A stretch of DNA of 64,000 nt from NCBI GenBank assembly GCA_951230915.1, contig OX579641.1, forward strand, positions 7,874,001-7,938,000. Reading direction: 5' to 3'. The translations under genes and the position numbers were made by a program. The DNA is from Antitrichia curtipendula. Lineage: Eukaryota > Streptophyta > Bryopsida > Hypnales > Leucodontaceae. This document shows positions 23,251 to 34,739 of this stretch, piece after piece; position 1 is the stretch's first letter, and each line of letters starts with the position of its first letter. The notes beneath the pieces were generated by a model. The model was given only the letters and a program-made list of their open reading frames with translations. It had not been told where the DNA came from and ran no database searches.

Positions 23251-25083
23251 ACATTCACACTAGGTTGGGATAATAAGGGGGTCAGTCCTCCTTGTCTTGA
23301 GATTAGTTGCATGATATCAACGTTCCCTTGCCAAACAGTACCTTAGGTAAAACAACCCAATATAATCAGAATTAGAAATTTGTCTTTAAGCTATCGCTGA
23401 ATTTTATTTTTTTCCACATTAAGACAAGTGTGTGAAATGGTGAGAGCAAATAAATAAATAAATAAATATTTTTTTGGAAAAATATAAATATGTTATGAAT
23501 TTGTTATAAATTCTTAAAGTGTGTTGCCCCAAAAAATCCTAAACTACTTCAAAAGCAATAAAACTCGCTATATCGATAATGTTCACCTCACTTACCTAAA
23601 AAAATTATAGTATTTTTAAATGTATAAGGCCTAAGAAAATCACTTCCTACAATGATATTACACTAAAAAGCTACAAGTTCCTAATGAGGTCACTAATCAT
23701 TCTACTACTGTCACTAAGAGCTTTTACATTGTCACACTAAAGACCTAGCCAAGTACGCTATTAGTGTGCCCAAGCTAAAAATGCTCCCCTACCTTTACAT
23801 AACAAGGATAAAATTCTTAAGTGGGCCTTCTAAAAATTGAGCTTGACACAAAATCCTTCAGTGTTCTTCACCACCTTTTCCGTGCTCCCCGATTTGGAAT
23901 TCACTGTTAAGATTTCACCATTCCAATAATTCATTCCACAAGCAATAATGGGGGGCATAAATAGTTCATTGATTTCATGAATAGTAGCCCAAAAATTATT
24001 GAGTGTATTCGACATTCTACCTTTCTATGGGGATTGAAAATGTAGAATCAACAAAGAGATTTGTGGAGCCTGTCATAAAGCATATAGAAAATTGGCTTTT
24101 CTATATGACAATGGCAATGCTCTTAAGACATTGATTGTGGCTAAAATTTCATTTATTAAAACATAATCGTAATGGGATCATTCCATATCGTCATAGGTCT
24201 TTTCACCTCAATGGAATGGTCTATTTTAATATTGTTTACAAATAAGACATGGAACCCTTATAGTCAATAAAACTGCCTTATACACAAATCAATCCGAATC
24301 CTTGAATTAATTGAGAAGTCCTTGCAAGTATCTATTGAAGCATTATATCCTCTCAACATGGAGAGGACCATAGCCTTGTGTAAGCTCCTAATTCGTCACT
24401 TACACTACGCAAATTCTTTGCAGACCATTGCGGACTAAGAGTGCAATAACTTCAGGATTTCTCTTACGACACATAGCATTCCATCACCTTTCTATGAACA
24501 ACTCAAAGCCAAAAATATTATTGAAGTCACAATCTTTGGTGATCACCCACTAAGCGTGACAAATAGGTAAGATCTCACAAACTGTTGTATGCCTAAGGCG
24601 CGAGTGCTATCCTTGATGCTTTCCTCAAAACTGGACTCTGTAGCAACAGCAATAGGAACCTAGTAACCAATTAGTCAATTCGAGTACATCCATTCCTCCA
24701 ACACCATCTCCCCAAGGGCATATGCATCCTGGAGTACTCAAAATCAATTTGAGAACCGCCAGACCCTCAACAATTCCCTCATGGGCATATGCACCCTAAA
24801 GTATCCAAGGCGACTGGATTGCCCCACGGCACCCCCACTATAACTGTGAAGTAATCTGGTGTTAACAACAGATGTTTGCCAGACCTATATGAGATTTGGA
24901 AAAGTTGGTTTCTGAAGACTGACTTCATGGAAATGTGACTCCTAAATTTTGTTTCTGCATCAAATTGTATAGAGAACCAGCAAGCAAAATGCCCTAGTCA
25001 ATTTCCAGTACCCATATCGTGATGTGGCTGTAGAAGAAGATGAAGAATCAGCTTGCCTTGCTTGTTCGAGAGTATCAAGTACG
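23251..25083. other. Intergenic sequence downstream of the TRIP4-AlkB gene
   Basis: No gene recognised. A short minus frame at 23830-24015 resembles nothing known to me. The 24600-24860 part is less AT-rich. It contains a local duplication (GGGCATATGCA.CC.....AGTA.TC at about 24716 and 24783). It may be remnant coding DNA. Confidence 0.45.
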
Positions 25084-28000
25084 CTACAGCTCCCTAAAGG
25101 TCAAATTCATTCGGCCTTGCCTCAAATTTGACTTGTCAATGAGCTCCTTCGGCGCAGATTTTGGGAGGATGGACGTTACCCCGTGGAATATCATCCGAGC
25201 AGGTCCACCAAAGATGAGCACATCTCCAGACTCGAGTGCAACCTGTTCTGCCTTCTCTGGGTCTCTTTCTTGGCCATAACAAAAGATTGCAGAGTCACCC
25301 ACTGAGAACGATACCACGGGAGCTCCTCGCTTCAAGCTTGCTGCGCTCTCGTCCTTATCCTGGTGGATCATGCCAATATTCGCACTCAATGAGCTTCTGA
25401 GGTTCACAAAGAGTTCATGCAAAGCTTAACCCCTAGTGAATTTTATGGACGATGGACAGAATCAACAATGTCTCTTGGGTCTCCAAATGATGCATTCTTC
25501 ATATATTCACATTTTACTTGGTTCTTGTGCTAGTTGATTAACAATCTAATAGTAAGGATCCCAAAATTATTTTGTACTATTGTAGTTTCTATAAATAACA
25601 TATTAGATGTATGTCGAATCAAAAAGTAACTTTATTGTAGTTCAAAAATGAACTCCACATATTATTTCATTTCGTTCTTTATGTTGGTGATAATATATAA
25701 AATTTAGGTTTTTACGTTCACAACTCCATTGCAGCTCTAGTCTAAGATTTTCAGTATTCAAGATGTAATTATTATTAAAGTTGAAAATTTTATTTAAAAA
25801 TATTGGTGATAACACTAGTAACTTTAATATAATATTAAAAAGCAATATTATAGATGTAATTCAAAGTCCCAAATCTAAAACTTTTGCTCACATTTCAACT
25901 TTTAATTATTTCTTCAAATTGTTCACAACACGTCTTCAAAAGACATCAAATCAAGGGCCGAGTCGTCGGGGATAGCGCAAGCTTTTCAAAAACAATCTGC
26001 CTGAAAATTGTGCTTTAAAAGAGGAACACTCGGTGGAAATAGTGTTCACCTGATGCATCCCGAGTGAACCGCTTTGCTCATAAAAGTTGACGATGCACAC
26101 AGTGGGGTCCATGTTCGGGAGTTCTCCTTGGACTTGCTTTCTACCCAACTTTTGCCCACCAGCTTTCAGGGCCAGATCCTGCGCTCTTTGAAGTGAACGC
26201 TTCACCATGTCCGAAAAATTATTGGGGATAGCGGGTGGAGTGGCATTGTCATGAACTTTGCGGCGAGGGACATAGGAATTCGTAGTAGCTTCCCAGTGTT
26301 GCTTTCCAAGACACATCATATGCAAACACATGTGCCTGCCATCCGCAAATGTAGGTTGATAGAAGCCCCCAACACCTGTACCAAGCGACCGGCACTCTCT
26401 CACAATCTCCAACTGACAACCCCCCCATCAAAATGCAATTAAGTACAATTTTCACAACAGAATAAGTGGAGCTTACAGAAAGATGAGGCCTGACAATAAA
26501 AGAATAGAGGTGTGAATGAAGTACCTGATCATCAATGGACAGCCACCCTTTTAACAGCACCACTCCCGGCATCAGAACTGTGTCACTCCATATAGATGGG
26601 AGTGAATGACCTACTTTCTTTTGATCCAAAAATGAGGGCGCTAGCGTGATTGCTGCCCTTCCATCAGCACGTTGAGTGCTTGGAAGGCAGATATCAAACG
26701 ACCTTGAGTCGTTTAAAGCTTCAACGTGATTCTTCTTCTTTCCAGCATTACTCCCCTGCCTACCATCACTTCGTGATCCACTAGTACTTGCATTCGGATT
26801 ATCCAACATGCACTCTGCTTCATCACTGTCCATTGATCTTCCTGTTCCTCTCACTCTGGGTCCAACCCAGCCTTTTGAACTAGTAACTTCACCTTCAATA
26901 TGGATGTCACCCAATTGTTGCCCTATGACAGCTTCAATGACAGGGTCATCGTGCTGGACTCGTCCTGTCCTGTCAAGAACCATCCCCTGGAGATGATTGA
27001 TGAGCTTTTTGGTATTTTTGGTACCTGTTGGTCCTTTGGGGCCAACATAAACGGGAATGCTATCTATAAATGGGTTGGGCTTTATCCGATAATCAGATGT
27101 TCCACTTTTCCCAGAAGAATCCCCTGCCAGTATGAGGTTCTCACGAGGAGTGTAATCTTTGCCATCTCCTTTATCTTCCATCACAACCTGCCGAAAATAA
27201 CAATACATATAATTAAGTCACAAAATATTAAAAATATCCTCAAAACACCAGTCAGTTTCTAATGCTGAGATGTTTGGCTGACTTCCAGTCATAGGCAGAG
27301 CGGGAAAAATAATCAAACACTTCAATAATTTGCACCGATACATCGAGTATATTGAAATGAAAAACGCATATCGGGTCCTTCCGTCAATACACCCAGATGA
27401 GGTAAAAATAAATACACACTCTGAAACTAACACTTATGGACGCCTACTGTGAACTTGTTAATTATAAATGTGTGACCTCTTCTACGCTACTTTCGAAGAA
27501 ACAAAAACCTGCATTAAAATGCACGACGAAAGTGTAGAAAGTTCAAGCCACGGGATCATAAAAAGAATCTTAATAACATCCTTGGAGTACCTTGCGACCG
27601 AGAAGGTCAATGGTCACAATGACACGTTTCCTTCGATCTGCTTCAATACGCTCTTCTTCTTCTTGCCGCTGACGCAGCAACTGCTTCTCCTGCTAACAAG
27701 AACATGTATTAAATTAGGATACCATTGAGAGCCACCAAGTAGAGCCACTTAAGAAAAAACCGACAGTCAAAAATACTGATTTGTCGATGTGTAGATCGAC
27801 TTTAACAAACGAGTCAGACGCTAAACAGGACCAAAAAGGTTGAAAGGGCAAATGCGTATCACTATTCAAAAAGAGGTCAGATTCGAGAAAATCTTACATA
27901 AAGAAGCTTCCATGTCAGAAAATAATGCTAGAACATTTTCTAACGTATACAGACCTTGTCAGAAAGCCATGCGTTTCCATCGATTTCAAAGTAATCACTC

Positions 28001-29515
28001 TGATCGTCGATGACTGTCGTCCGCTGAGCAGCTGAACGATCAAACTCCACTAAGCGGTCCTTAAATGCCTGAGCAGCTGCCTCAGCGTCATTGGCGGGGG
28101 GCATACTCATGCCTTCTAGACCTGCATAATCGCTGCCCTCTTTCAAAACCAGTACACCACAATAATTGCAGGGGCCTTCTCCTTCTTGCTCGCACACAAT
28201 TTTGCCACACCCAAGGCAGTTGTTAATAAGTTTGTGCCGGCTAGCTTGGCAGTTGCAAGCACCTCCTCTTGGAAACAAAGCCAATCCTTCCGCTGCCTCT
28301 GCTAATGAGATACCTTTTCCTCCTTTGCGTCCTCTGGTTTTGCTTGGTTTACTTGAAACCGACACTCCTGTCTTTGTGTCTGCCCCTGCCGTAACATCAA
28401 CACATCCATCAAAGAACAGAAGAAAGAAAACTCTCAAAAAACAGAAAAAACATACGACACTGCAAAGAGAAGTGAAAGCTCTCAAATACAAGGATGTCAG
28501 GAGCACAGAATCATATAATATTGAATGAGTGCAATGAGAATGTACAGCATTGAAGTGAAAACAATCCAGTTGATAGTAGAGAAATCCACCTTGTGAACTA
28601 GGAGGCGCATTCCCCTGAGCCTCTGCTATGACCGCTTTCTGCTTTACAATTTTGGGAGCTTTCTTGCTTCCCGCTGACCAGATCTCATCTTCTTTTGGCT
28701 TTACGTATGCATGCAAACCAGCTTCACTCTGAGCCTCTACCTCACGGTCATGAAACGTGAATAAATCACTAGGTCCACCGTCGCCTCTTCTTTGCAAATA
28801 CTCGCTTACAATGTGCTTACACTGTTCTTCGCCAATAATACTCTGAAAACCAAGCAATCAGGTCATGTTCATAAGCCTCAAAATACTCAAGACATTGAAA
28901 ATTGCCAAATATATGTAGAAGCCATTTTTTTCATTAAAAAGAATTCTGCATACCAACAATCCCTCAATAACTTCGCAAAATCGGGGAGGACTCGAGGAGG
29001 ATGCAAAAAGTAGCTGCATACAGGTATTTCTGCGCTTCCGATGAAGGTGCAATTTAATAGTAAGACACTAGACTACTTACTTTCATGAGCCTCTAACACG
29101 CAAACATTGAAAGTTGCCAAATAAATATATAAGCCATTTCTTGTTCATAAGCCTCATTTATATGATTCTGCATTAAGACAATAGACTATTTATCCCAGAG
29201 AAAGCAGGCAAGTTTCATAAGCATAAAAAATCCCACATAGTCGGACATTGAAAGTTGCCAAGTACATGGATAAGCCAATTTTTGTTGTGCATGCCAATCA
29301 TCCCTTGATAACTTGGCAAAATTCAGGAGGATTCAAGCAGGACGTAAGGGGTAGCTTACATAAAGATATTGCTGCACTTCGGATGAAGGCGCAAATTCAC
29401 AGTAAGATACTAGACTACTGACGACTTCCGGGTCCAGTTGGAGAGATGCGTTAGAATCAGAGCATTGATCCAGTAGAGCCTGCTGTAGCCACTGCGCCGC
29501 AGCTGACATTGCCAT
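25084..29515 (-). CDS. TRIP4: TRIP4/ASC-1 zinc-finger protein fused to an ALKBH1-type 2OG-Fe(II) dioxygenase
   Basis: Seven exons on the minus strand: 29515-29360, 28842-28590, 28385-27955, 27689-27591, 27187-26525, 26412-26050 and 25359-25084. All introns are GT-AG and in frame, giving 746 residues. Residues 1-313 follow plant ASC-1/TRIP4, a ribosome quality-control and coactivator protein. They include SIIGEEQCKHIVSEYLQRRG, a C2HC5 zinc finger (C180, C182, C193, C196, C201, C209, C212; KIVCEQEGEGPCNYCG), TTVIDDQSDYFE and VTIDLLGRK. Exon 5 holds both the ASC-1 segment RIKPNPF...GRVQHDD and the AlkB start MPGVVLLKGWLSIDDQ. Exons 6-7 give GGFYQPTFADG, IVNFYEQSG, the iron ligands H654-x-D656 (split by intron 6) and H714 (IFHGV), and the 2OG-binding RMNLTFR (R738, R744). 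ALKBH1 enzymes demethylate nucleic acids; the substrate here is unknown. TRIP4 proteins normally end in an ASCH domain, which I do not see. The exon 7 acceptor is the least certain boundary. Confidence 0.88.
28990..29090 (-). repeat. Tandem copy of exon 1's end inside intron 1 of the TRIP4-AlkB gene
   Basis: The sequence around 28970-29090 repeats that around 29310-29430 with a period of about 341 bp. On the minus strand it encodes PSSEAQKYLY, compared with PSSEVQQYLY in exon 1. At the splice site the real exon reads TAT-GTAAGC whereas the copy reads TAT-GCAGCT, so the copy has lost the GT donor. Intronic parts (ACATTGAAAGTTGCCAA and neighbours) are repeated as well. Confidence 0.85.
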
Positions 29516-31140
29516 TGGTGTCGTAGATATACACCCCTTGACTATGCCTCCTGTATAATTCAGAAGATCACCATTCTCAGTACGGCCTGTGTAACCACAA
29601 ACCCTAGACCATCAATAAGTACGAGATTGAGCTCCTAAATGCAAACCAAAGGACTTCCAGTGCGGACTCTAAACGCAATTGTAAGCTGAGTAGTGCTACA
29701 TTTGCCCGAGAATCGTAAAATCTGAGAGTCCTATTATGGAATTCCAAGAAATCAGGGTTGAGATTGGTCCATGACGTACTTTTGGCGAGAAATCAACCCT
29801 TGTTTGCTGTTTCTTCGTGAAATTTGATCTTCCTTGCACCGCAAGTTCTCCACGACTTTCGCAATATCGACAAGTTCAATGAACAAAAAAATCGCCTCTA
29901 ACTAAGTACAAGGACTGCGTAAAAGTATTGATGATCGCAGTGTGTGAAACCTGTGTGGCACTAAGCTTAGCTGACGCTCACCAACAGCACGAGATCCACC
30001 AAGCACAAAATAAAAACAGAGCAGCGCGGACAGAGACACAAGCACGAATTAGGGTTATCTAGGACATCGGTTTTCATCTTTGCTTTTATGGCCTGTTCCC
30101 ACATAGCCTTAGCCCTTGAAAGGGCCTTAGGTCCCTCTATACGACCCGTATTTAGTCTTATAACTCTTCAATTGTTGTTTAGTGTATGAATTGTGATACA
30201 TTGATATTTGTGTATTATCATGATCATTAATTTACTTTATATGAAAAAATACTAGGTCAATGTTTTTCTAATCAAACACCACCAAATTTATAATAGATTA
30301 TATGGCCGCAAAGGACTTTGAGGGCTTTTAAGGGTTAGATAAGCGTAGTACCCAACATTTTTGGATAAGCACAACCGTGGAAAAGTGGGAATGTGGTTTC
30401 ACATTAAGTTGTGTTCAAAGGAGGTTTCTGTATTATACAATATTGAAATATTGAGGTTGTGTTCACAATCACAAGGTTTTAAAGTCAATGAGGGTGGCAA
30501 ATTCAAGATTCATTTATTTACAAATGACAATAATTTATGCAATATTTTTTTAAAAGTGTGCTATGATTTGTACACATACTACAATTTTGTGTTTATATTA
30601 AAAAAATTATTCCCACATGGTAAAGAAAAATCATTCCAAACATTTATTTCTCTCTCCAATAGAGTTTGTCATCCCTTCCAAAACTCCATGAGTTACATTT
30701 GAACATAAGGTGGGTACATCCAAAATTGCACCTTGATCACTTTGTGTATATCTCCAAAATCAATATGTACATATATGGAAGAAACAATTTTAGAACATCT
30801 TTGAAAAAAAACTAAACTTTGACATAACTTCCTTCATAACTTTTGCATACGGTATCCAAATGTCGTGTTCTTTGGTAAGTAGGCACAGTAGCCAAAAAAA
30901 AAGTGGTGGTTTTGGGGATACCCACCTTACTAGCCTACAGTGGAGTGTAAAATCAAACGTGGAAGACAACACAAACATCATATTTCACCACATTATCCAG
31001 CAATGGGCCACAACACTTCCAAAAAATTAAAAATCAGGAAACCAGACACAAACAGGAACTCTACTCCAAGTAATGCAAAAACTGTGTGCATTCATCGCAG
31101 GTTCAGGTTTGCAGTTCACAGTCGTCTGTACAGAAGCTAC
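29516..31140. other. Upstream region of the TRIP4-AlkB gene, then AT-rich intergenic DNA
   Basis: 29516-30060 is GC-richer and is the likely leader and promoter of the minus-strand gene. No TATA box is obvious. 30060-30900 is AT-rich. A plus frame at 30361-30702 is composed mostly of AT-rich codons and matches nothing I know. Confidence 0.45.
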
Positions 31141-31149
31141 AAAGTTTTG

Positions 31150-31870
31150 GAGGAGCAAGAAATCAGTTGCTGCGCGACATTACATATCGTGCCCCCGCGC
31201 GCTTCCAACAGCTACGGATTAATCTGTGGAATCGCACAAAAGTTTCAATTCACAGAAGACAATGTTCTCCAAGGGTGCAGCGAAATCGCGAGTCAGGAGT
31301 GTTTGAAGAGGACAGCACGAAAACCCTAATCGAGAAGTAGCAGCAGCAGCTATAGCAGTGTCGCTATTCCACTTCAACTGTCGCAAAATCACGTGCCCAG
31401 CTGGTTTGATATGTATTCACAGTTCACAGCCATCGATTTGTACAAAAGTTAATGTAGAAAATTTGGAGAGTTCTGAATTGAAAATTATCCATGCATCTGC
31501 TCCGTAACATTGGATATCATGCATGCCTCGGGATATCGATGCCACTTCCAATAGCTAGGAATTGACATGTGTTGCACAAAAGGTCCTGCAACACTACAGA
31601 AAGACATTGTTGCTCAAGGGCGCAGCTAATCAAGCAATTGCCGGCGCGGCGTTGGTTATTCGAATTTCTTGATATTGGCAAGATGAGTGAGCATTGCTTC
31701 GTGATATCCGCTTCCGATAGCTAGGGATTGATAAGTGTAGCACAAAAGGTCCTGCAAAATTACAGCAAGACATTGTTCAATGCCGCGCTCAGCTAATCAA
31801 GAAATTGTCTACGCGGCGTTGGTTACTCGAATTTCTTGATTTTGGCGAGATGCGTGAGCATTTCTTCGAT
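31150..31870 (-). repeat. Tandem repeats of the RPB4 gene's 3' end
   Basis: A unit of about 170 bp covering the last RPB4 codons and 3' flank (31703-31870) is repeated at 31533-31702. A third, more diverged copy lies near 31185-31300 (GCACAAAAG...CAAGG.TGCAGC). In the second copy the minus strand still reads EAMLTHLANIKKFE followed by TAA, compared with EEMLTHLAKIKKFE in the gene. The extra copies cannot be translated as part of RPB4 because they follow its stop. Confidence 0.85.
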
Positions 31871-32260
31871 GGTGTCGTCGTCCATGCGTCCTCTCTTGGT
31901 GAGGGACGGGACGAGTGCCTTGGCCTCCTCCAGCGTTTCCGGGCAAAGATTGCCGATGACGCAAAGCTCGAACTCGTGCACGTTGTTCCTGGCCAGAACC
32001 TCACGCACCTGGCGCACAGCGTTCGGGTTCTGGTACCGGCTCACGCGCTTCACATACTGCAGCGACTTCTCGAACACCTGCGAGACGTGCGCCGCGGGGT
32101 CGACGTCGGCCAGCTGCTGCAGCTGCTCGTACTTGCGCTGCAGCACTTGCTGCACCTCCGCGTTCATCAGGCACTTGGCCTTCACGAAGTCGGTGCCCAG
32201 CTTCAGGTCCGCGGCGTCTTCTTCCTCCATCACCGGCGCACCTCCTGGACGGCCTGACAT
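31823..32260 (-). CDS. NRPB4: RNA polymerase II subunit RPB4 (NRPB4), intronless
   Basis: RPB4 pairs with RPB7 to form the stalk of RNA polymerase II and acts in initiation and mRNA fate. The single exon encodes 145 residues, close to the usual plant length. Conserved stretches are AADLKLGTDFVKAKCLMNAEV, VSQVFEKSLQYVKRVSRYQN, VRQVREVLARN, FELCVIGNLCPET and VPSL. The C-terminal helix IEEMLTHLAKIKKFE is also present, so the RNA_pol_Rpb4 domain is complete. The start is the ATG at 32260-32258. It is preceded by a T-rich tract and TTGCAG, which looks like the acceptor of a 5'UTR intron. The coding sequence is strikingly GC-rich compared with its surroundings. No introns interrupt the CDS, so a retroposed origin is possible. 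Gene identity is firm. Confidence 0.95.
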   Translation of the reverse strand: MSGRPGGAPVMEEEDAADLKLGTDFVKAKCLMNAEVQQVLQRKYEQLQQLADVDPAAHVSQVFEKSLQYVKRVSRYQNPNAVRQVREVLARNNVHEFELCVIGNLCPETLEEAKALVPSLTKRGRMDDDTIEEMLTHLAKIKKFE

Positions 32261-32349
32261 CGCTCCCGCGCTGCAAGCTCAAGAAAACACATGCACAAGG
32301 TCTGGCTGGCCTCTCAATGCAACCACAAGAAAGCAACTAAAACGAAGAC

Positions 32350-32850
32350 GAAAAACTTCACTTCTTTCTGGAATTAAAACAATTCTTGCCATGCAAGGTC
32401 GAAGTGACAGCGGAGTGACAGTTTGCGGGCACTTGCACATGAGTGGAAGCATTCAAGAAGGAAAAAATCGCCTGATGTGCTAGTGGCCTCAATTTTTCAC
32501 CAGGTCCGACCTTTGGCAAGAAGGGAAAATTCGCAAGTGCAGGAGATTGTTACCAGTTTCAATTCAAGCTTCAAGAAACACCACCACGCAAGGCCTGACC
32601 CCTCAAAGCAACCCCTCGAAGCAACCGTAAGTTCTACAGCAACTGCAACGAAGAAGGAAAATGCTTCACGATCTGGAAAACAATTCTTGACAGGACTGAG
32701 GTGACAGTTTGAGGCCATTACCACATGAAGTGCTCTTATGTGGCAAGGAGGAGAAATTCGAAGTCAAGTCAAGTAAATTGTTACCTGTCAAGATTCAAGA
32801 AAAAGCACCATGATTTAGAACAATGATCATTCTACAACAACTCCTTGACA
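32350..32850. repeat. Tandem duplication upstream of NRPB4
   Basis: 32365-32600 and 32677-32810 share an ordered series of landmarks: AAAACAATTCTTG, GTGACAGTTTG, CCACATGAAGTG/GCACATGAGTG, ATTGTTACC and TCAAGAAA. This is an imperfect direct duplication with a period of about 300 bp in the presumed promoter or 5' leader of the minus-strand NRPB4 gene. Confidence 0.65.
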
Positions 32851-34320
32851 GGACGTTGGAGCAGCACCCTCCTGATCGGGCATTCCAAATACAGTAGATC
32901 ACATCACCGGGGGTTTCGTAGGCAATGTTTGCTCAAAGCTTCAAGGGAATAGTTGGTGATGAGGTATGTGGCAACACCCATAATCAACACTAATTGCAAC
33001 TGAGCATACTTACTAGTATAAAATGTAAATTGCTTATATTGGATCTTGTTGGCAAGTGAAAGAAAATTTGAACGCATCATTGCATGCATTCTTTGGACAT
33101 TGTATGAAAAAGTTATCAAATTTCAAAGAATTGTTTGTAGGTGTAACAAAAATCAGCACTAGACTCACATATAGTGATTGGCAACATATTGTGCCATCAA
33201 TAGCTAGGTTATAGTGTCGCTTTTTGGTCTAGATGAAGGCTAGGTGTTTCATTTTGGACAGTGGTGATTATGGGTGCACATATCTTAAAGGGAGTACTTT
33301 TGACACTTCAATATTGACAACCAAACTATCATATGGACATCTACAATGAGCATTAAATGCCTTCATCATTAATGCATCTATGATTGACTTGTAACATGAA
33401 AGAAGGCAAAAAATGTTTGATGAATGATTTTCAAGTTCCTACAAAAATATACAATGTATTGTTTCCTTGAATAATTGAATCATTTTTGAACTAAACACCT
33501 TAGTACTAGGTCTCCTTTTTTCAAGGTTCAAGTCGATGATGTGACATTTTTATGAGCCCCATCTAAGAAAGGTGACGTTCCACACATTTGGAACTTCGGC
33601 TCCAAGGGAAATGCCACTAGGGAATGCCGAAGAACAAACTTCAAGAACACTTCTCTCCGTTTTTATCGCAACCTAAAATCTGAATTTTGACATGTCTGTT
33701 GTGTGATGGAGTATTCCAGAGGAGCTTCATCTAAGGATTTGAATTTTTGCATGTTTTCAACTTTTCTTGGCGCAAGTTGGTGAAGAATTGGCTTTATTTA
33801 AGATTGCCAGAAAAGTTTTTGGATTTGTTGTATTTTAAGGTGCAAATTGAAGCAATTTCGTCTTGCAGTTACAAATGATTGAGATTTAGAAAGTCTCGTT
33901 GTTGTTTACAATTGCTACAGCCATGGTCACTGCAACCACATGCACTAACAAATTAGAAGATTCTATAGGAAAAATTATTGTTTCCATATTCATAATTCCA
34001 TCTCTGAACCCAACTGCTTGCCATTTTGCAATCAAAACTACAGTTCAAACAATAGTCTTAGATTTAGGGCTTTGAGAGATTAGGATTTAGTGTGGTGATT
34101 ATTTTGGTTTTCTTCTTTTATAGTTTGAGGATTTGGTATTGTGACAAGGATCTGGAAAGAATTGATGGTAATTTGTTTCTTGTATAAGAGAGATCAAGAT
34201 GTTATTGGCTATTCTTTCTATTGCTTCTCTATGTGCTAGACCATACTTATCATTTCATTTGTCTCGAGGTAGCATTGTGATCTTAGCTTGTTGAATTTGA
34301 TGTCTATATTTTTGTTGCAG
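32851..34320. other. Intergenic sequence between NRPB4 and the PUB-domain fragment
   Basis: No complete gene recognised. The part just before 34321 has a pyrimidine-rich end (TTTTTGTTGCAG) that acts as acceptor for the PUB exon. Upstream exons of that lost gene may hide here, but I could not identify them. Confidence 0.45.
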
Positions 34321-34440
34321 GACAAGGATGCTAGGGTGAAGAAGGTATTTCAGACCATGCTAATTTATATAAGGAACGTAGTACAAAATCCCGATGAAGA
34401 GAAGTATCGAAGTATGTGGTTGACAAATGCTACTATCTAG
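34321..34440 (+). pseudogene. Broken exon encoding part of a PUB/PUG domain
   Basis: PUB (PUG) domains bind the C-terminus of the p97/CDC48 ATPase in proteins such as peptide:N-glycanase and plant UBX proteins. After a good acceptor (TTGTTGCAG) the frame reads DKDARVKKVFQTMLIYIRNV, then NPDEEKYRSMWLTNAT, the signature of the PUB helical core (family pattern NPDEEKYRKIRLSN). It stops at TAG 34438-34440, where the family has a Gln-type codon. The otherwise invariant Arg-Ile-Arg region reads Ser-Met-Trp. No flanking exons of the same gene were found, so this is an isolated pseudo-exon. Confidence 0.7.
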
Positions 34441-34739
34441 GTGTATAGTGCATCCCTTTTCTTGCGTGTTGTGAGTTCCATACTTGTCACTTGGAACTCA
34501 TGCTTTATTTTTTTGCAATTTTTGCAAAATAAAGTTAGTAAAAACCTACAAAAAGTCATAAAAAGAGTGTAAAGTCAAAATATGTATGTCACATGCCAAT
34601 ATTGTATTTGGTCCCTTATAGATTAATTTTTCCTAAATAAACCCAATTTCTACTTGTACATAAGTTAGAAACCAGAAAATTAGATAAATAGTAGGAATAA
34701 AGTAAATCTAGCCCATATCATCCAAGATTACAACACATG

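Noticed and set aside
24660..24760. Kinase-like exon on the minus strand (DAYALGEMVLEE after a CTCCAG acceptor)
   Set aside because: Only one short motif resembles a kinase subdomain IX; the frame stops soon after and no other kinase motif is nearby.
30361..30702. 113-codon plus-strand frame
   Set aside because: AT-rich composition, no motif, no splice context; consistent with chance.
31805..32483. Long plus-strand and alternate-frame ORFs over the RPB4 gene
   Set aside because: Shadow frames produced by the high GC content of the real minus-strand gene.
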